Assembly (NCBI GenBank): GCA_002344785.1
Contig: DDUL01000035.1
Location: forward strand, 71,297 to 135,296
Direction: 5' to 3'
Length of the DNA stretch: 64,000 nt
Origin: Bdellovibrionaceae bacterium UBA2339
GTDB taxonomy: Bacteria > Bdellovibrionota > Bdellovibrionia > Bdellovibrionales > JAMPXM01
The notes under the pieces are model-generated. The model saw only the letters and a program-made list of their open reading frames with translations. It had not been told where the DNA came from and did no database searches. Shown here one piece after another: positions 51,401-60,373 of this stretch. Within the stretch, counting starts at the first letter, position 1. The number at the start of each line of letters is the position of its first letter. Made by a program: the position numbers and the translations under genes.

Positions 51401-53197
51401 TTATGAGTGCGAGCGCGAATCCGGTCTCGAGCCCGACTTCGGTCGAGGACCACCGCCACTCGCCTTGGACTTTGGTCGGCCGTAGCCACCTGAATTTCGC
51501 CCGCCATCGCGGCTCGAAGGTCCGTCTGAGCCTTTGCGCTCAAGGCGATCACTTTGCGGTCCAAATCGTTTTTTGTTCGGCGAAGAGAACTTCGCTCCGC
51601 CGCCACCACCGCGTGGACGATCTCCACCACGCTGGAACGGCGAACGCCCGAAGCCGCCGCCGCGCTGTTGAGGCCGCTGCGGACGATCCTCGCTCAGCTC
51701 GCGCAAGGGTTGGCGCTCAAACAGCGCCGGGCGCTTCTCGCGCATCACTTTCGTGAGCACGCTGACCAGCTCGGGTGCCGGCGAAGTCATGCCGCCACCG
51801 CGAAGAGCTTCGCGAACCGCGCCTTCCCAACGCACAAAATCTTCCGTGGTTTCCGCTCGCATCAAGCCCAAGATCTCGCGGCCAATCGCGCGCGCGACAA
51901 CCGACTCCGCACTCGGCGGTTTGAACTGCTGCAACTTAATGCCGGTCTTCTGTTCGAGACGACGAAGCAGGCCGACTTGCTTGGGCGACAGAATCGCGCA
52001 AGCCACGCCTTCTTTACCCGCGCGACCCGTGCGGCCGATGCGATGCACGTAGGACTCAAGCTCCACCGGCAAACCGAAGTTCACCACATGCGTGATGTTG
52101 GAAACATCGATGCCTCGCGCCGCCACATCTGTGGCCACGACGATCTTCACGCGCTTCGATTTGAAGTCCGCCATGACCTTTTCGCGCTCGCGCTGCGATC
52201 GATCACCATGCAGAGACTCCACCGTGAAACCTTCACGCTTGAGCTGCTCTTCGAGCTGCTGCGTTTCGGCTTTCGTGCGACAGAAAATCAAGCCGTAGAA
52301 GTCTTCGGCGGCGAGCACATAGCGAACGAGAGCTTCTGTACGCTGCTCTTCAAACACCAACATGTATTCTTGGCGAATCTTGGGGCGCTCGACGTCGCGT
52401 CGGGCATCGATGGTTTCCGCATCGCGAATGAAGCGCGTCTGCATGCGCTTCACATCGGCGCTCATCGTGGCTGAAAACAACCAAGTCTTGTGCGACTTGG
52501 TTTCGCCGCTTTGGAAGTGACCAAGTATGGTCTCAACAGCTTCGCGAAAACCCACCGAGATCATCTCATCGGCTTCGTCGAGAACCAGCGTGCGAACCGC
52601 GCTCAGATCCAAGGCTTTGCGCTCGAGAAGATCGATGAGTCGACCAGGTGTCGCCACGACGATCGCGGGTCCGCGCTCCAGGCCTTCGAACTGACGGCGG
52701 TAAGAGTCGCCACCGTAAACCGCGAGCACGCGCACGCGGCGATCTCGGCCCAAGGTTTCGAGCACTTTCGCAACTTGCATGCACAACTCACGAGTCGGAC
52801 AGAGAACTAAGCCCTGAATGTTGCGAGTCTTCGCATCACAGCGCTCGACCAATGGAATGCCAAACGCACCGGTTTTTCCCGTACCAGTTTGTGCCAAAGC
52901 GACGATGTCGCGCGGCTCTTCACCAATCAGCAACGGCAGCACCTTCGCCTGAACTTCCGTCGGCGCCGTCCATCCCAAGCGCTCAATCGCGGGCAACAGC
53001 CACTCGGACACACCGAGATTCGCGAATGCCGAAACGGGTTCTGCGACTTCGTCGTCGAAATCGAGATCCGCATCGCCAGAGGCCTCGTCCATCCGATCAT
53101 TTGCCATCGAAGATCTAGGGTTCAGTTCAAATGAATCGGAGCTGACGTCGGATTCGGCGCGAGTTTCAACATGAGACAAGGAGCTGGGATGGGACAC
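51401..53197 (-). CDS. DEAD-box RNA helicase with Gly/Arg-rich tail
   Basis: 598 residues from GTG 53197. Core motifs: ALAQTGTGKTGAFG (I), PTRELCMQV (Ia), TPGRLIDLL (Ib), LVLDEADEMI (II), FSATMS (III), DVAARGIDVSNITHVVNF (V) and YVHRIGRTGRAGKEG (VI). An acidic N-terminus (~65 residues) precedes. After residue ~470 the tail becomes RGG/Pro-rich (QQRGGGFGRSPFQRGGDRPR), typical of RNA-binding tails. It probably acts in ribosome assembly or RNA decay. Named RhlE/CsdA-like by architecture only. Confidence 0.94.
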   Translation of the reverse strand: MSHPSSLSHVETRAESDVSSDSFELNPRSSMANDRMDEASGDADLDFDDEVAEPVSAFANLGVSEWLLPAIERLGWTAPTEVQAKVLPLLIGEEPRDIVALAQTGTGKTGAFGIPLVERCDAKTRNIQGLVLCPTRELCMQVAKVLETLGRDRRVRVLAVYGGDSYRRQFEGLERGPAIVVATPGRLIDLLERKALDLSAVRTLVLDEADEMISVGFREAVETILGHFQSGETKSHKTWLFSATMSADVKRMQTRFIRDAETIDARRDVERPKIRQEYMLVFEEQRTEALVRYVLAAEDFYGLIFCRTKAETQQLEEQLKREGFTVESLHGDRSQREREKVMADFKSKRVKIVVATDVAARGIDVSNITHVVNFGLPVELESYVHRIGRTGRAGKEGVACAILSPKQVGLLRRLEQKTGIKLQQFKPPSAESVVARAIGREILGLMRAETTEDFVRWEGAVREALRGGGMTSPAPELVSVLTKVMREKRPALFERQPLRELSEDRPQRPQQRGGGFGRSPFQRGGDRPRGGGGGAKFSSPNKKRFGPQSDRLERKGSDGPSSRDGGRNSGGYGRPKSKASGGGPRPKSGSRPDSRSHS

Positions 53198-53219
53198 GAT
53201 ATACCTTTCAGAACGAGGC

Positions 53220-53318
53220 GAGCCGACCGGCTCACAGGAGGACCGAATTTGAATGGGAATGTGCGGAATAGCTAGGAAAATGAGGCTTGAACTTACTTAT
53301 TTTCACGCTTGAACAAGC
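53220..53318. promoter_or_regulatory. repeats in the promoter region of the helicase gene
   Basis: GAGCCG-AC-CGGCTC (53220-53233) is a palindrome in the helicase leader. Upstream of it GCTTGAAC occurs twice in direct repeat (53285-53292 and 53307-53314), 22 bases apart, and the second copy is part of GCTTG-AA-CAAGC. The 22-base step places both on one face of the helix, as for a dimeric regulator. Confidence 0.3.
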
Positions 53319-53319
53319 T

Positions 53320-54012
53320 TTAGTCGCGGGAAGGCGCCTCGGCGCTCGCCGCGGAGTTCAAGAGGGCGTCAAGTCGCTCGCGCATCGACTCGCGAAGCCG
53401 GGGGGGATTGAGGCCAATGCGCACGATGAGGCGCCCGCCCTCAAGGCTCATGTCCAAGGAAGCTGCTGCGCCTTTGCGGCAGGCTATGGAGGCGATTTGG
53501 GCGCGAACAGCCTCCGCGCGACCCGCACGGCAAACCTCAATCAAAGTGCCGCGGATCTGATCGCAGAGCTGGGCCGCGTGCGTATTGGCGGCCATGAATT
53601 CGGTTGTGAAATCCGGCGCGATGCTGAGTTTGAGGGGTGCGCCACAAGCTTCGCTGAGCGCCGCCACTTGGCTCTGGGCCGGATCCGCCAAGAACTTCAC
53701 CCAGTGGTCATACATACGCTGCTCCTTTTCGGAGAGCGTCGATGGGGGTTTGGGCGGTGGCGCCGCTTGCGCGGCTTTGGCCGGAGTCTTCGATTTTTTA
53801 GATTTGATTGAACTTGGTGTCGAGGCCACAGCTTCGACCTCGATCACCATGGAGTCTGTGGACGAAGCTGCGCCTTGGCGTTTCGTTGAATGAGTCTGAG
53901 ATTGTGCGTGGGATGCGCCGGACGCGAACACGATGAGCGAGAGCGGCAGGATCAGTCCGCGCCAGATCGCGGGACCTTCTCGATGAGCCTGACCCGATTG
54001 AACTCGTAACAT
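53320..54012 (-). CDS. exported protein of unknown function
   Basis: 230 residues. A signal peptide (LILPLSLIVFASGASHAQS) follows a long basic n-region. A Lys/Pro/Ala-rich linker (SKKSKTPAKAAQAAPPPKPP) leads to a domain with four cysteines (SEACGAP, AQLCDQI, IEVCRAG, SIACRKG), resembling in style the exported protein at 17777-18517: both end in helical segments and share the theme of region ALSEACG/VEACG and cysteine spacing. Perhaps a lineage-specific family. GAGGT precedes the ATG. Confidence 0.78.
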   Translation of the reverse strand: MLRVQSGQAHREGPAIWRGLILPLSLIVFASGASHAQSQTHSTKRQGAASSTDSMVIEVEAVASTPSSIKSKKSKTPAKAAQAAPPPKPPSTLSEKEQRMYDHWVKFLADPAQSQVAALSEACGAPLKLSIAPDFTTEFMAANTHAAQLCDQIRGTLIEVCRAGRAEAVRAQIASIACRKGAAASLDMSLEGGRLIVRIGLNPPRLRESMRERLDALLNSAASAEAPSRD

Positions 54013-54078
54013 GCTGACCTCGGTTCATCGTACGGCGATCGCTCGCCGCGCTCTTCGCGCGGCGCCCGTGCGCCGGGA

Positions 54079-55389
54079 TCAGGCGCTCTCAGCTGAGCCG
54101 TTACCGCCTGTGCCGGCTTTCTTCTCGGCTTCCAGCGCCCGCATCTCATCGTCAGTGCGATAAATCAGCGTCGGCTGCTTCTTCTTCGTGATCACTTCCT
54201 CATCGATGATGCACTCTTTGACGTTCGTGCGAGATGGAATCTCGTACATCACGTCGAGCATCGAGTTTTCGATGACGCCGCGGAGGCCTCGGGCACCCGT
54301 CTTGCGAATCAAGGCTTCGCGAGCGATGGCGCGCAGAGCTTCGTCCGTGAACTTCAGGTCCACTTTCTCGAAGCTGAGCAGCTTCGCGTACTGCTTGGTG
54401 AGGGCGTTCTTCGGCTTGATCAAGATGTCGATGAGCGCCTCTTCCGACAGCGGGTCGAGGACAGCGGCCACCGGCAAACGGCCGATGAATTCAGGGATCA
54501 AGCCGAAGCGAACCAAGTCGTCGGGCTCAACAAATTGCAGGATGTTTTCACCCTGATCGCGCTCGCTCTGTGAACGGATGTCGGCAGCGATGCCGAGCGA
54601 CTTGGAGTTGCGACGCTGTTCGATGACTTTATCCAGGCCGACAAAAGCACCGCCCACGATGAACAGAATGTTGGTCGTGTCGACTTGAATGAACTCTTGT
54701 TGCGGATGTTTGCGCCCACCTTTGGGCGGCAAATTCGCGACCGTACCTTCGAGAATCTTCAGCAGCGCTTGCTGCACGCCTTCGCCGGACACGTCGCGCG
54801 TGATCGACGGGTTCTCGGATTTACGCGAAATCTTGTCGATCTCGTCGATGTAGATCACGCCCTTTTGCGCCTTCTCGATATCGTAGTCAGCGGCCTGCAA
54901 AAGATTGAGCACGACGTTTTCGACGTCTTCACCGACGTAACCCGCTTCGGTGAGAGTCGTCGCGTCGGCCATAGCAAACGGCACGTTCAAGATCTTCGCG
55001 ATGGTCTGCGCCAGCAAGGTTTTGCCCGAGCCCGTCGGACCGATCAGCAAGATGTTGGACTTCTGGAGTTCGACCTCGTCCTTACGCGTGCCTGTATAAT
55101 TGATTCGCTTGTAGTGATTGTGAACCGCGACGGCGAGGGACTTCTTGGCGCGCTCCTGACCGATCACGTAGTCGTCGAGATAGCTTTTGATGTCGATGGG
55201 CTTAGGAACTTTCAGCTGCGGCTTCACCGCCTCTTCGCGTTCTTTTTCCTCGGCGATGATATCGTTGCAAAGCTCGATACATTCATCACAGATGTACACA
55301 CCTGGACCCGCGATGAGTTTCTTCACCTCGTTCTGCGTCTTATTGCAGAACGAACATCGCAGCACTCCTGAACCTTGGGTCTTGTTCAC
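54079..55389 (-). CDS. clpX: ATP-dependent Clp protease ATP-binding subunit ClpX
   Basis: 436 residues. The N-terminal zinc finger has C12, C15, C34 and C37 (RCSFCNK and YICDECIEL). AAA+ motor: LLIGPTGSGKTLLAQTIA (Walker A near 117-124), IYIDEIDKIS (Walker B), sensor GARGLRGVIE. The IGF-like loop region (QEFIQVDTTNILFIVGGAF) is present. It unfolds substrates for ClpP. GTG 55389 follows AGGAG. It lies 75 bases after clpP. Confidence 0.97.
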   Translation of the reverse strand: MNKTQGSGVLRCSFCNKTQNEVKKLIAGPGVYICDECIELCNDIIAEEKEREEAVKPQLKVPKPIDIKSYLDDYVIGQERAKKSLAVAVHNHYKRINYTGTRKDEVELQKSNILLIGPTGSGKTLLAQTIAKILNVPFAMADATTLTEAGYVGEDVENVVLNLLQAADYDIEKAQKGVIYIDEIDKISRKSENPSITRDVSGEGVQQALLKILEGTVANLPPKGGRKHPQQEFIQVDTTNILFIVGGAFVGLDKVIEQRRNSKSLGIAADIRSQSERDQGENILQFVEPDDLVRFGLIPEFIGRLPVAAVLDPLSEEALIDILIKPKNALTKQYAKLLSFEKVDLKFTDEALRAIAREALIRKTGARGLRGVIENSMLDVMYEIPSRTNVKECIIDEEVITKKKQPTLIYRTDDEMRALEAEKKAGTGGNGSAESA

Positions 55390-55464
55390 GCCTCATCTCC
55401 TGTGACTTCGAGTTGATTTCTCTCGAGTCCTTTGACCCCCATGGGTCGAGTTCAAAAATCCAGC

Positions 55465-56067
55465 TTAAGCCTTCGCGCCCTTGCGGAACTTCACCACATG
55501 GTCGACGAGGCCCCATTTCATGGCGTCGTCGGAGCTCAAGTAAAAGTCCCGATCAATCGCCACGTCCAGCTCCTCCGGCGACTTACCTGTGTGAGTCGCA
55601 TAGATCTCGGTCATGCGCTTTTTCGTCTTCAACATCTCGTTGGCCGCGATTTCGATATCGCTCGCCTGTCCCGAGATTCCGCCCATGATGTGCGGTTGAT
55701 GCATCATCACCCGCGCATTCGGCAAGATGAAACGCTTGCCCTTCGTGCCGCTCGTCAAAAGCAAAGAGGCCATGCTCGCCGCAAGACCGATGCAGGTCGT
55801 TGCCACATCGCACTTCACAAACTGCATGATGTCGTAAATACCCATGCCGGCCGACACCGAGCCACCCGGAGAGTTGATATAAAGCTGAATGTCTTTGTCC
55901 GGATTGTCGGCTTCCAAGAAGAGCATTTGCGCGATGATCGCGTTGGCCACGTCGTCCGAGATCGGCGTTCCCAAGATGATGATGCGATCTTTGAGGAGTC
56001 GAGAATAAATGTCGTAACTGCGTTCACCGCGTGCTGTGTTCTCTACGACGATCGGAATAAGTGCCAC
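55465..56067 (-). CDS. clpP: ATP-dependent Clp protease proteolytic subunit
   Basis: 200 residues. Short propeptide (MALIPIVVENTARGERSYDI), catalytic Ser in GLAASMASLLLTSG (near 98), His in RVMMHQPHIMGG (near 123), and Asp in AIDRDFYLSS (near 172). It forms the barrel protease with ClpX downstream. GTG 56067 with AAGGGGA upstream. The trigger-factor gene usually found before clpP is absent here. Confidence 0.97.
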   Translation of the reverse strand: MALIPIVVENTARGERSYDIYSRLLKDRIIILGTPISDDVANAIIAQMLFLEADNPDKDIQLYINSPGGSVSAGMGIYDIMQFVKCDVATTCIGLAASMASLLLTSGTKGKRFILPNARVMMHQPHIMGGISGQASDIEIAANEMLKTKKRMTEIYATHTGKSPEELDVAIDRDFYLSSDDAMKWGLVDHVVKFRKGAKA

Positions 56068-56669
56068 GTTGCTAATCCCCTTTTACTTGTTCCTACTCTC
56101 ACGAACTCACTGCCATCACGTCCAGGCCCGCGCGTCTGAAACCTCTCAGGTTCATCGCCACAAGACCAGCCCCATGCACCGGCCTCTTCTCATCGGCGGA
56201 ATAGCCCCCGGCACTTGAATTTGAACCGGTTCCCGACTTCGGTCGGGCATCAGCAAAACTCGCCAACTTCGGCACGTCGCATTCTTATACACTTCAGCGT
56301 CACTTCTGCCACACTTCTGGCCCGAGTGGCCTCGCAGTACTTCGAGGTCTCAAAGCTCGCTTCGCGCTTCGCTGAGGACGAGATTTATGTTCGCAGATCA
56401 GGGGTTTATCGGCATCTTGCGTCGGGTCGAGGTCGCAGGAAGTTGGACTCTTGGCTGGCCGCGGATTTAAACTGCTGAGCGCTCCACAGCGAAGTCGACA
56501 AGCGACGTCGGCGATCGGTGAGCGCGGCGGAATCGTGACGGAATTTAGGCCCAACGAAACTCAGCCCACAATGCGATTTGCGAACTGTGGATTTTGATTT
56601 AGCGAAATAGAAACCGTCGATCTTGCAATCTTCACTTTTGCAAACTTCGACCATCGACAGGAGTGGAAC
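56068..56669. other. divergent intergenic region, no gene recognised
   Basis: 602 bases between clpP and the aminopeptidase. It contains a tight UUCG-loop hairpin CCCGAC-TTCG-GTCGGG (56232-56247) without a T-run. No tig gene, tRNA or coding frame with a ribosome-binding site was found. Presumably two promoters lie here. Confidence 0.5.
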
Positions 56670-58289
56670 GTGAAGTCTGAAGCCAAGGGATCTTCAAAAT
56701 CTGAATCTTCCCAACATGCATCTTTACCTGAACTTAAGCTTGAGCTGAGTAAAGGTCGCGCCGAGGAAACGAAAGCCGATGTGCTGGTCGTTTTCGCCAC
56801 AAAGAAAGTTGAAAGTAAAAAGGCTGGCAAAGGCGACAAGAAATCTTCACCGAGCGCGAAGGCTGTCGTCGACGGCGCGCGCGCGGAAATTTCAAATGAA
56901 GTGCAGAGACTTTTGGGTGGTGGTGCGGACGAGGCCACAGCGTCGAGCTTCTCAGGTGGCGCCGGCGAAAGCTTGTTCTTCCGCCAGCAAAGCTTGGGCG
57001 CCGCTCGACATCTTTTGGTCATTGGCCTCGGCGAAACGAAAAGCTTCGAAGTCGAGACTTTGCGCCAAGCTGCGGCTCACATCATGAGCCAACTCAAAGC
57101 GCAGAAGTGCAAGTCGGCGACGGTGAATCTCGACACAGTTCCTCACACTTCGATTCCAGGCGATGCGTGGATGCAAGCTTTGGTTGAAGGCCTTCACATG
57201 TCGGCCTATCAGTTCGCCGAGTTCAAAGCCGCCGACAAATCCAGCGCCGTAGAGAAAATCAATCTGGTGTCGAGCACACGACCCAAGTCGTTGGAAAAGG
57301 GCTTGCACGCCGGTGAAGTGATCGCTGAAGCCGTGAACTTCGCGCGCTTTCTCGGCGACATGCCGGGCAATCGCATGACGCCCACGCTGTTGGGCGAACA
57401 AGCGCAGAAAGTCGCCAAAGGCACCAAGCTCAAAGTCAGCGTTTGGGACAAGGCGAAGATCAAACAGGAAAAGATGGGATCGTTCCTGTCGGTGTCGCTG
57501 GGCTCTTCGCAAGAACCTAAGTTCATCGTCATGGAATACAAAGGCGCGGCCTCTTCGAAAAAGCCCATCGTGTTCGTCGGCAAAGGGCTGACGTTCGATT
57601 CCGGCGGCATTTCGATCAAGCCATCGGCCGGTATGGAAGAGATGAAATACGATATGTGCGGCGGAGCCGCAGTGATTGCCACGCTCGCGGCTATTGCCAA
57701 GCTGAAATTGAAGGTCAACGCCGTCGGCTTGGTGCCCGCGACAGAGAACATGCCGGGGCCGTCGGCCAACAAGCCGGGCGACATCGTCATCGCGCGAAAC
57801 GGTAAGAGCATTGAAGTGAACAACACCGATGCCGAGGGTCGCCTGATTTTGAACGATGCGCTTTGCTACGCCTGCGAACTGGATCCCGCTGTGATTCTGG
57901 ATGCCGCGACACTCACTGGTGCGATGGCGGTGGCGCTAGGTAATTTGCACACGGGATATTTCACTCGCCACGATAAGCTCGCCACCAAGATCGCGACGGC
58001 AGCGGGCGCGACGGGCGAGTGGGTGTGGCGCATGCCGCTCACCGACTTCCACGCCAAGGACATGAAGGGCACTTACGCGGATCTCTCGAACATCTCTTCG
58101 GGTAAGGGCGCAGGTTCAGCGACAGCTGCGGCGTTCTTGGAACAATTCGTTGAGAAGGAAATTCCTTGGGCGCACTTTGATATCGCGGGCACAGCTTGGC
58201 ACACCGGTGATCGCTGGCCCTACAATCCGCGCAAAGGCGCTTCCGGCGTCATGGTGCGGACGTTTGTCCAGTTCGCGATGAACGAGTGA
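56670..58289 (+). CDS. pepA: leucyl aminopeptidase (M17 family)
   Basis: 539 residues. GTG 56670 follows AGGAG. The N-terminal domain is longer and more Lys/Ser-rich than usual (about 500 residues expected). The catalytic domain has GKGLTFDSGGISIKPSAGME (metal and Lys), MKYDMCGGAAVI, and the signature NTDAEGRLILNDALCYA (about 384-400), which binds zinc. It is a cytoplasmic di-metal exopeptidase that finishes peptides produced by Lon and ClpXP. Transcription diverges from clpP. Confidence 0.95.
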   Translation: MKSEAKGSSKSESSQHASLPELKLELSKGRAEETKADVLVVFATKKVESKKAGKGDKKSSPSAKAVVDGARAEISNEVQRLLGGGADEATASSFSGGAGESLFFRQQSLGAARHLLVIGLGETKSFEVETLRQAAAHIMSQLKAQKCKSATVNLDTVPHTSIPGDAWMQALVEGLHMSAYQFAEFKAADKSSAVEKINLVSSTRPKSLEKGLHAGEVIAEAVNFARFLGDMPGNRMTPTLLGEQAQKVAKGTKLKVSVWDKAKIKQEKMGSFLSVSLGSSQEPKFIVMEYKGAASSKKPIVFVGKGLTFDSGGISIKPSAGMEEMKYDMCGGAAVIATLAAIAKLKLKVNAVGLVPATENMPGPSANKPGDIVIARNGKSIEVNNTDAEGRLILNDALCYACELDPAVILDAATLTGAMAVALGNLHTGYFTRHDKLATKIATAAGATGEWVWRMPLTDFHAKDMKGTYADLSNISSGKGAGSATAAAFLEQFVEKEIPWAHFDIAGTAWHTGDRWPYNPRKGASGVMVRTFVQFAMNE

Positions 58290-58344
58290 GTTAGAGTCAA
58301 GTCTTCAAGTTTGAAAATTGAACTGGCGCTGGCACGATGACGAA

Positions 58345-59085
58345 ATGACGAATTCGAGTCAGCGCCAATCGACTCCCTTCGCGCGCTCACAGACCCGCGC
58401 TAAGTGGGCCTGGGTCGTGTTCGTCTTGTGCGGAACAGCGCTGATCCTATGCGAATACTTCACATCGTCAGGTGAAGAGAACCGCTGGGGCCAATTCCTC
58501 TTTCAGCTTTTTCTTTTGATTGGCCTTGTCGCGTTTACGAGATTCGCATTCGCAGTCACGGCCAAAAACTCAATGCGGCACAATGTCTTTGTCGCCATTT
58601 TTCTCTTCATCATCGGCGTCGTTTACTATGGGAATGTTTCAGTAAAGCTCAGTTCCTATCAGCAGACGCAAGGTCTTCCGATTCAAACTTGGGGTGCGAT
58701 AATTGGCCTTGTTCCCCTCTTGGTTTGGGTGATCGCGATCTTGGGATCCAAAACTGCAAGACCTGCCGCCCAACATGGCATAGCTGCGGAAATCACCGAA
58801 GACCTGCGTAAGGAAAAGCTTCGACGCATTCGAAGCCTCACTTCGGACATTCTGTCAGGCCATGCGGATTGTCGCTCTCGCCTTAATGAATGGCCAGATC
58901 CGCACGGACCCTTTCTTCCCGGGGAAGAAGATTTGCGCCATATTCTCGACCACTTCGTCACAGATGCTGACATTCGATCCAGGGACCCAGGATATGCGAA
59001 GTGGCAAGAAGGTGAGGTCAAAGCCAAGCTCAAAGTCTTCTTCACGCAAAACGGAGAAGGGACTGGTGAACCTCGGGACACCTAA
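58345..59085 (+). CDS. membrane protein with cytoplasmic tail, unknown
   Basis: 246 residues from ATG 58345. Four membrane helices (about 20-38, 54-74, 80-98 and 114-132) are followed by a soluble tail of ~110 residues: LRKEKLRRIRSLTSDILSGH, CRSRLNEWPDPHGPFLPGEE and RHILDHFVTDADIRSRDPGY. Family not recognised; the tail could bind a partner. Codon use is somewhat less GC-rich than in neighbours, which might indicate recent acquisition. 80 bases before the next gene. Confidence 0.75.
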   Translation: MTNSSQRQSTPFARSQTRAKWAWVVFVLCGTALILCEYFTSSGEENRWGQFLFQLFLLIGLVAFTRFAFAVTAKNSMRHNVFVAIFLFIIGVVYYGNVSVKLSSYQQTQGLPIQTWGAIIGLVPLLVWVIAILGSKTARPAAQHGIAAEITEDLRKEKLRRIRSLTSDILSGHADCRSRLNEWPDPHGPFLPGEEDLRHILDHFVTDADIRSRDPGYAKWQEGEVKAKLKVFFTQNGEGTGEPRDT

Positions 59086-59165
59086 AGTGACCCCGATTCC
59101 TAAATCGCAAAATCGAAATTGCCAAAATACCTATCGAATCATCATAGCGAAGGGATGTAGTCATA

Positions 59166-59477
59166 GTGAGAACCCACATCCATCTCAACGGCGCGTTGAT
59201 CGAAAAGTCTTTTTTGAAACACCTCCTCGGGGAAGTGCGTAAGGCCCATTGGTCGGAACGGCCCTACGGATTTCACGAACGAAAGGAGCATCAACATTGC
59301 CTCTTGTGCAACGAAGTGATTGAGCCGCATCAGATCGCCTACATTTCGGAGCAACATCATCACGGTGGACCGTCAGCGCAGTCGCTCAAGCCGACTTCGT
59401 CGGGGTATGGCCTGCACGCCGTTTGCTACCGCTTCGCGAAACGCCATGCGCGGATGATTCAACGTTCGCCCGCCTGA
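59166..59477 (+). CDS. small His/Cys-rich putative zinc protein
   Basis: 103 residues. GTG 59166 with GAAGGGAT upstream. QHCLLCNEVIEPHQIAYISE then HHHGGPSAQSL and LHAVCYRF provide a CxxC pair, several His and a later Cys, suited to a zinc site. N- and C-termini are basic. It resembles small zinc-ribbon or HNH-type proteins but lacks a full HNH motif. Unknown function. Confidence 0.6.
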   Translation: MRTHIHLNGALIEKSFLKHLLGEVRKAHWSERPYGFHERKEHQHCLLCNEVIEPHQIAYISEQHHHGGPSAQSLKPTSSGYGLHAVCYRFAKRHARMIQRSPA

Positions 59478-59664
59478 ACGCCCCGATTCTCCAAACGTCG
59501 ACCAAGGTCGGGATTGCCATATTCAGAGCGAATCAATTCAATAAGCAGACTCAAACCCATCGTGGTCCTTAATCGCTTCATTTTGGGGCGAAAGACGCCG
59601 ATAAGTGGATATGGGTAGATCCCGACTTCGCGTCGTGATCTCAAGCTCAGAGAGGACGCATCGT

Positions 59665-60366
59665 ATGCAGCCCGATTCTCGAAACGAATTGAAAGTCTGG
59701 GCGACAGCCTTGGCGGCGATCTGCGCGATCACCTCTGTGGTCGCGGGCTTTCAGTTCACGCGATCGCGCTGGGACGGCATCGTCTATGTGTCGGACCTCA
59801 AACGCTTCGGCGAGGCCACGCGTGGTCCCGCCGCCGTCCGTCGTGATATGGACCTCTCGCGCTTGGATGGCGAAGCATTGATGGCGGCCTCGCAGCGTCG
59901 CTTGTTGACGGCCGCGCGCGTGGTCACCGAGCCAGGCGCTGAAGCCGTCGGCGTGGAGCTGGGTCAATTCATCATTCGCAGCATGGACGGTCATCGCCAA
60001 CTGGCGTGCGACTACTACGATCGCGTCGCGCTTCTTCTGGAAGCTGACGGCGTCGCCGAAGCGGGCGTGAAGCCCACTCTCGAAGTCATCGCCAGCTGCC
60101 AGAGCGGCAAAGATCTTTCGCTGACCAAGCCGATTTGGATTCCCTTTCAGCGCCTGTCTCAAGAGCGCCCGGTGGACATGGATTTGAACTTCAATGATTT
60201 TCCCGAGTCTGAGTTTCGCGTCAGCGGACTTCCTGACTTCTGGCCGCGCAACTGGATCGTGACCGGCGTGAGACTCTTTAAGCGCGATGAACCCGGCCGC
60301 GAAATTATCGTCGACATCTCCGATATGCGGGATCTGCAGATGCAGCCGCTCGTCGTCAGGTTTTGA
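59665..60366 (+). CDS. single-pass membrane protein, unknown
   Basis: 233 residues from ATG 59665 (AGAGAGGA upstream). An N-terminal membrane helix (VWATALAAICAITSVVAGFQ) anchors a periplasmic-facing domain. Two cysteines (QLACDYYDRVALL and VIASCQSGKDL) may form a disulfide, and FPESEFRVSGLPDFWPRNWI suggests a beta-rich C-terminus. No family recognised. It converges with gshA, 7 bases apart. Confidence 0.8.
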   Translation: MQPDSRNELKVWATALAAICAITSVVAGFQFTRSRWDGIVYVSDLKRFGEATRGPAAVRRDMDLSRLDGEALMAASQRRLLTAARVVTEPGAEAVGVELGQFIIRSMDGHRQLACDYYDRVALLLEADGVAEAGVKPTLEVIASCQSGKDLSLTKPIWIPFQRLSQERPVDMDLNFNDFPESEFRVSGLPDFWPRNWIVTGVRLFKRDEPGREIIVDISDMRDLQMQPLVVRF

Positions 60367-60373
60367 TCGCAAG

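Noticed and set aside
56232..56247. CCCGAC-TTCG-GTCGGG as a terminator
   Set aside because: No U-tract on either strand and not placed after a gene end in the right orientation; noted as a hairpin only.
59459..59644. Minus-strand 61-codon frame giving MGLSLLIELIRSEYGNP-like sequence
   Set aside because: It reads somewhat like protein but starts with TTG, lacks a ribosome-binding site, and converges into the zinc-like gene; could be a remnant but is not supportable.
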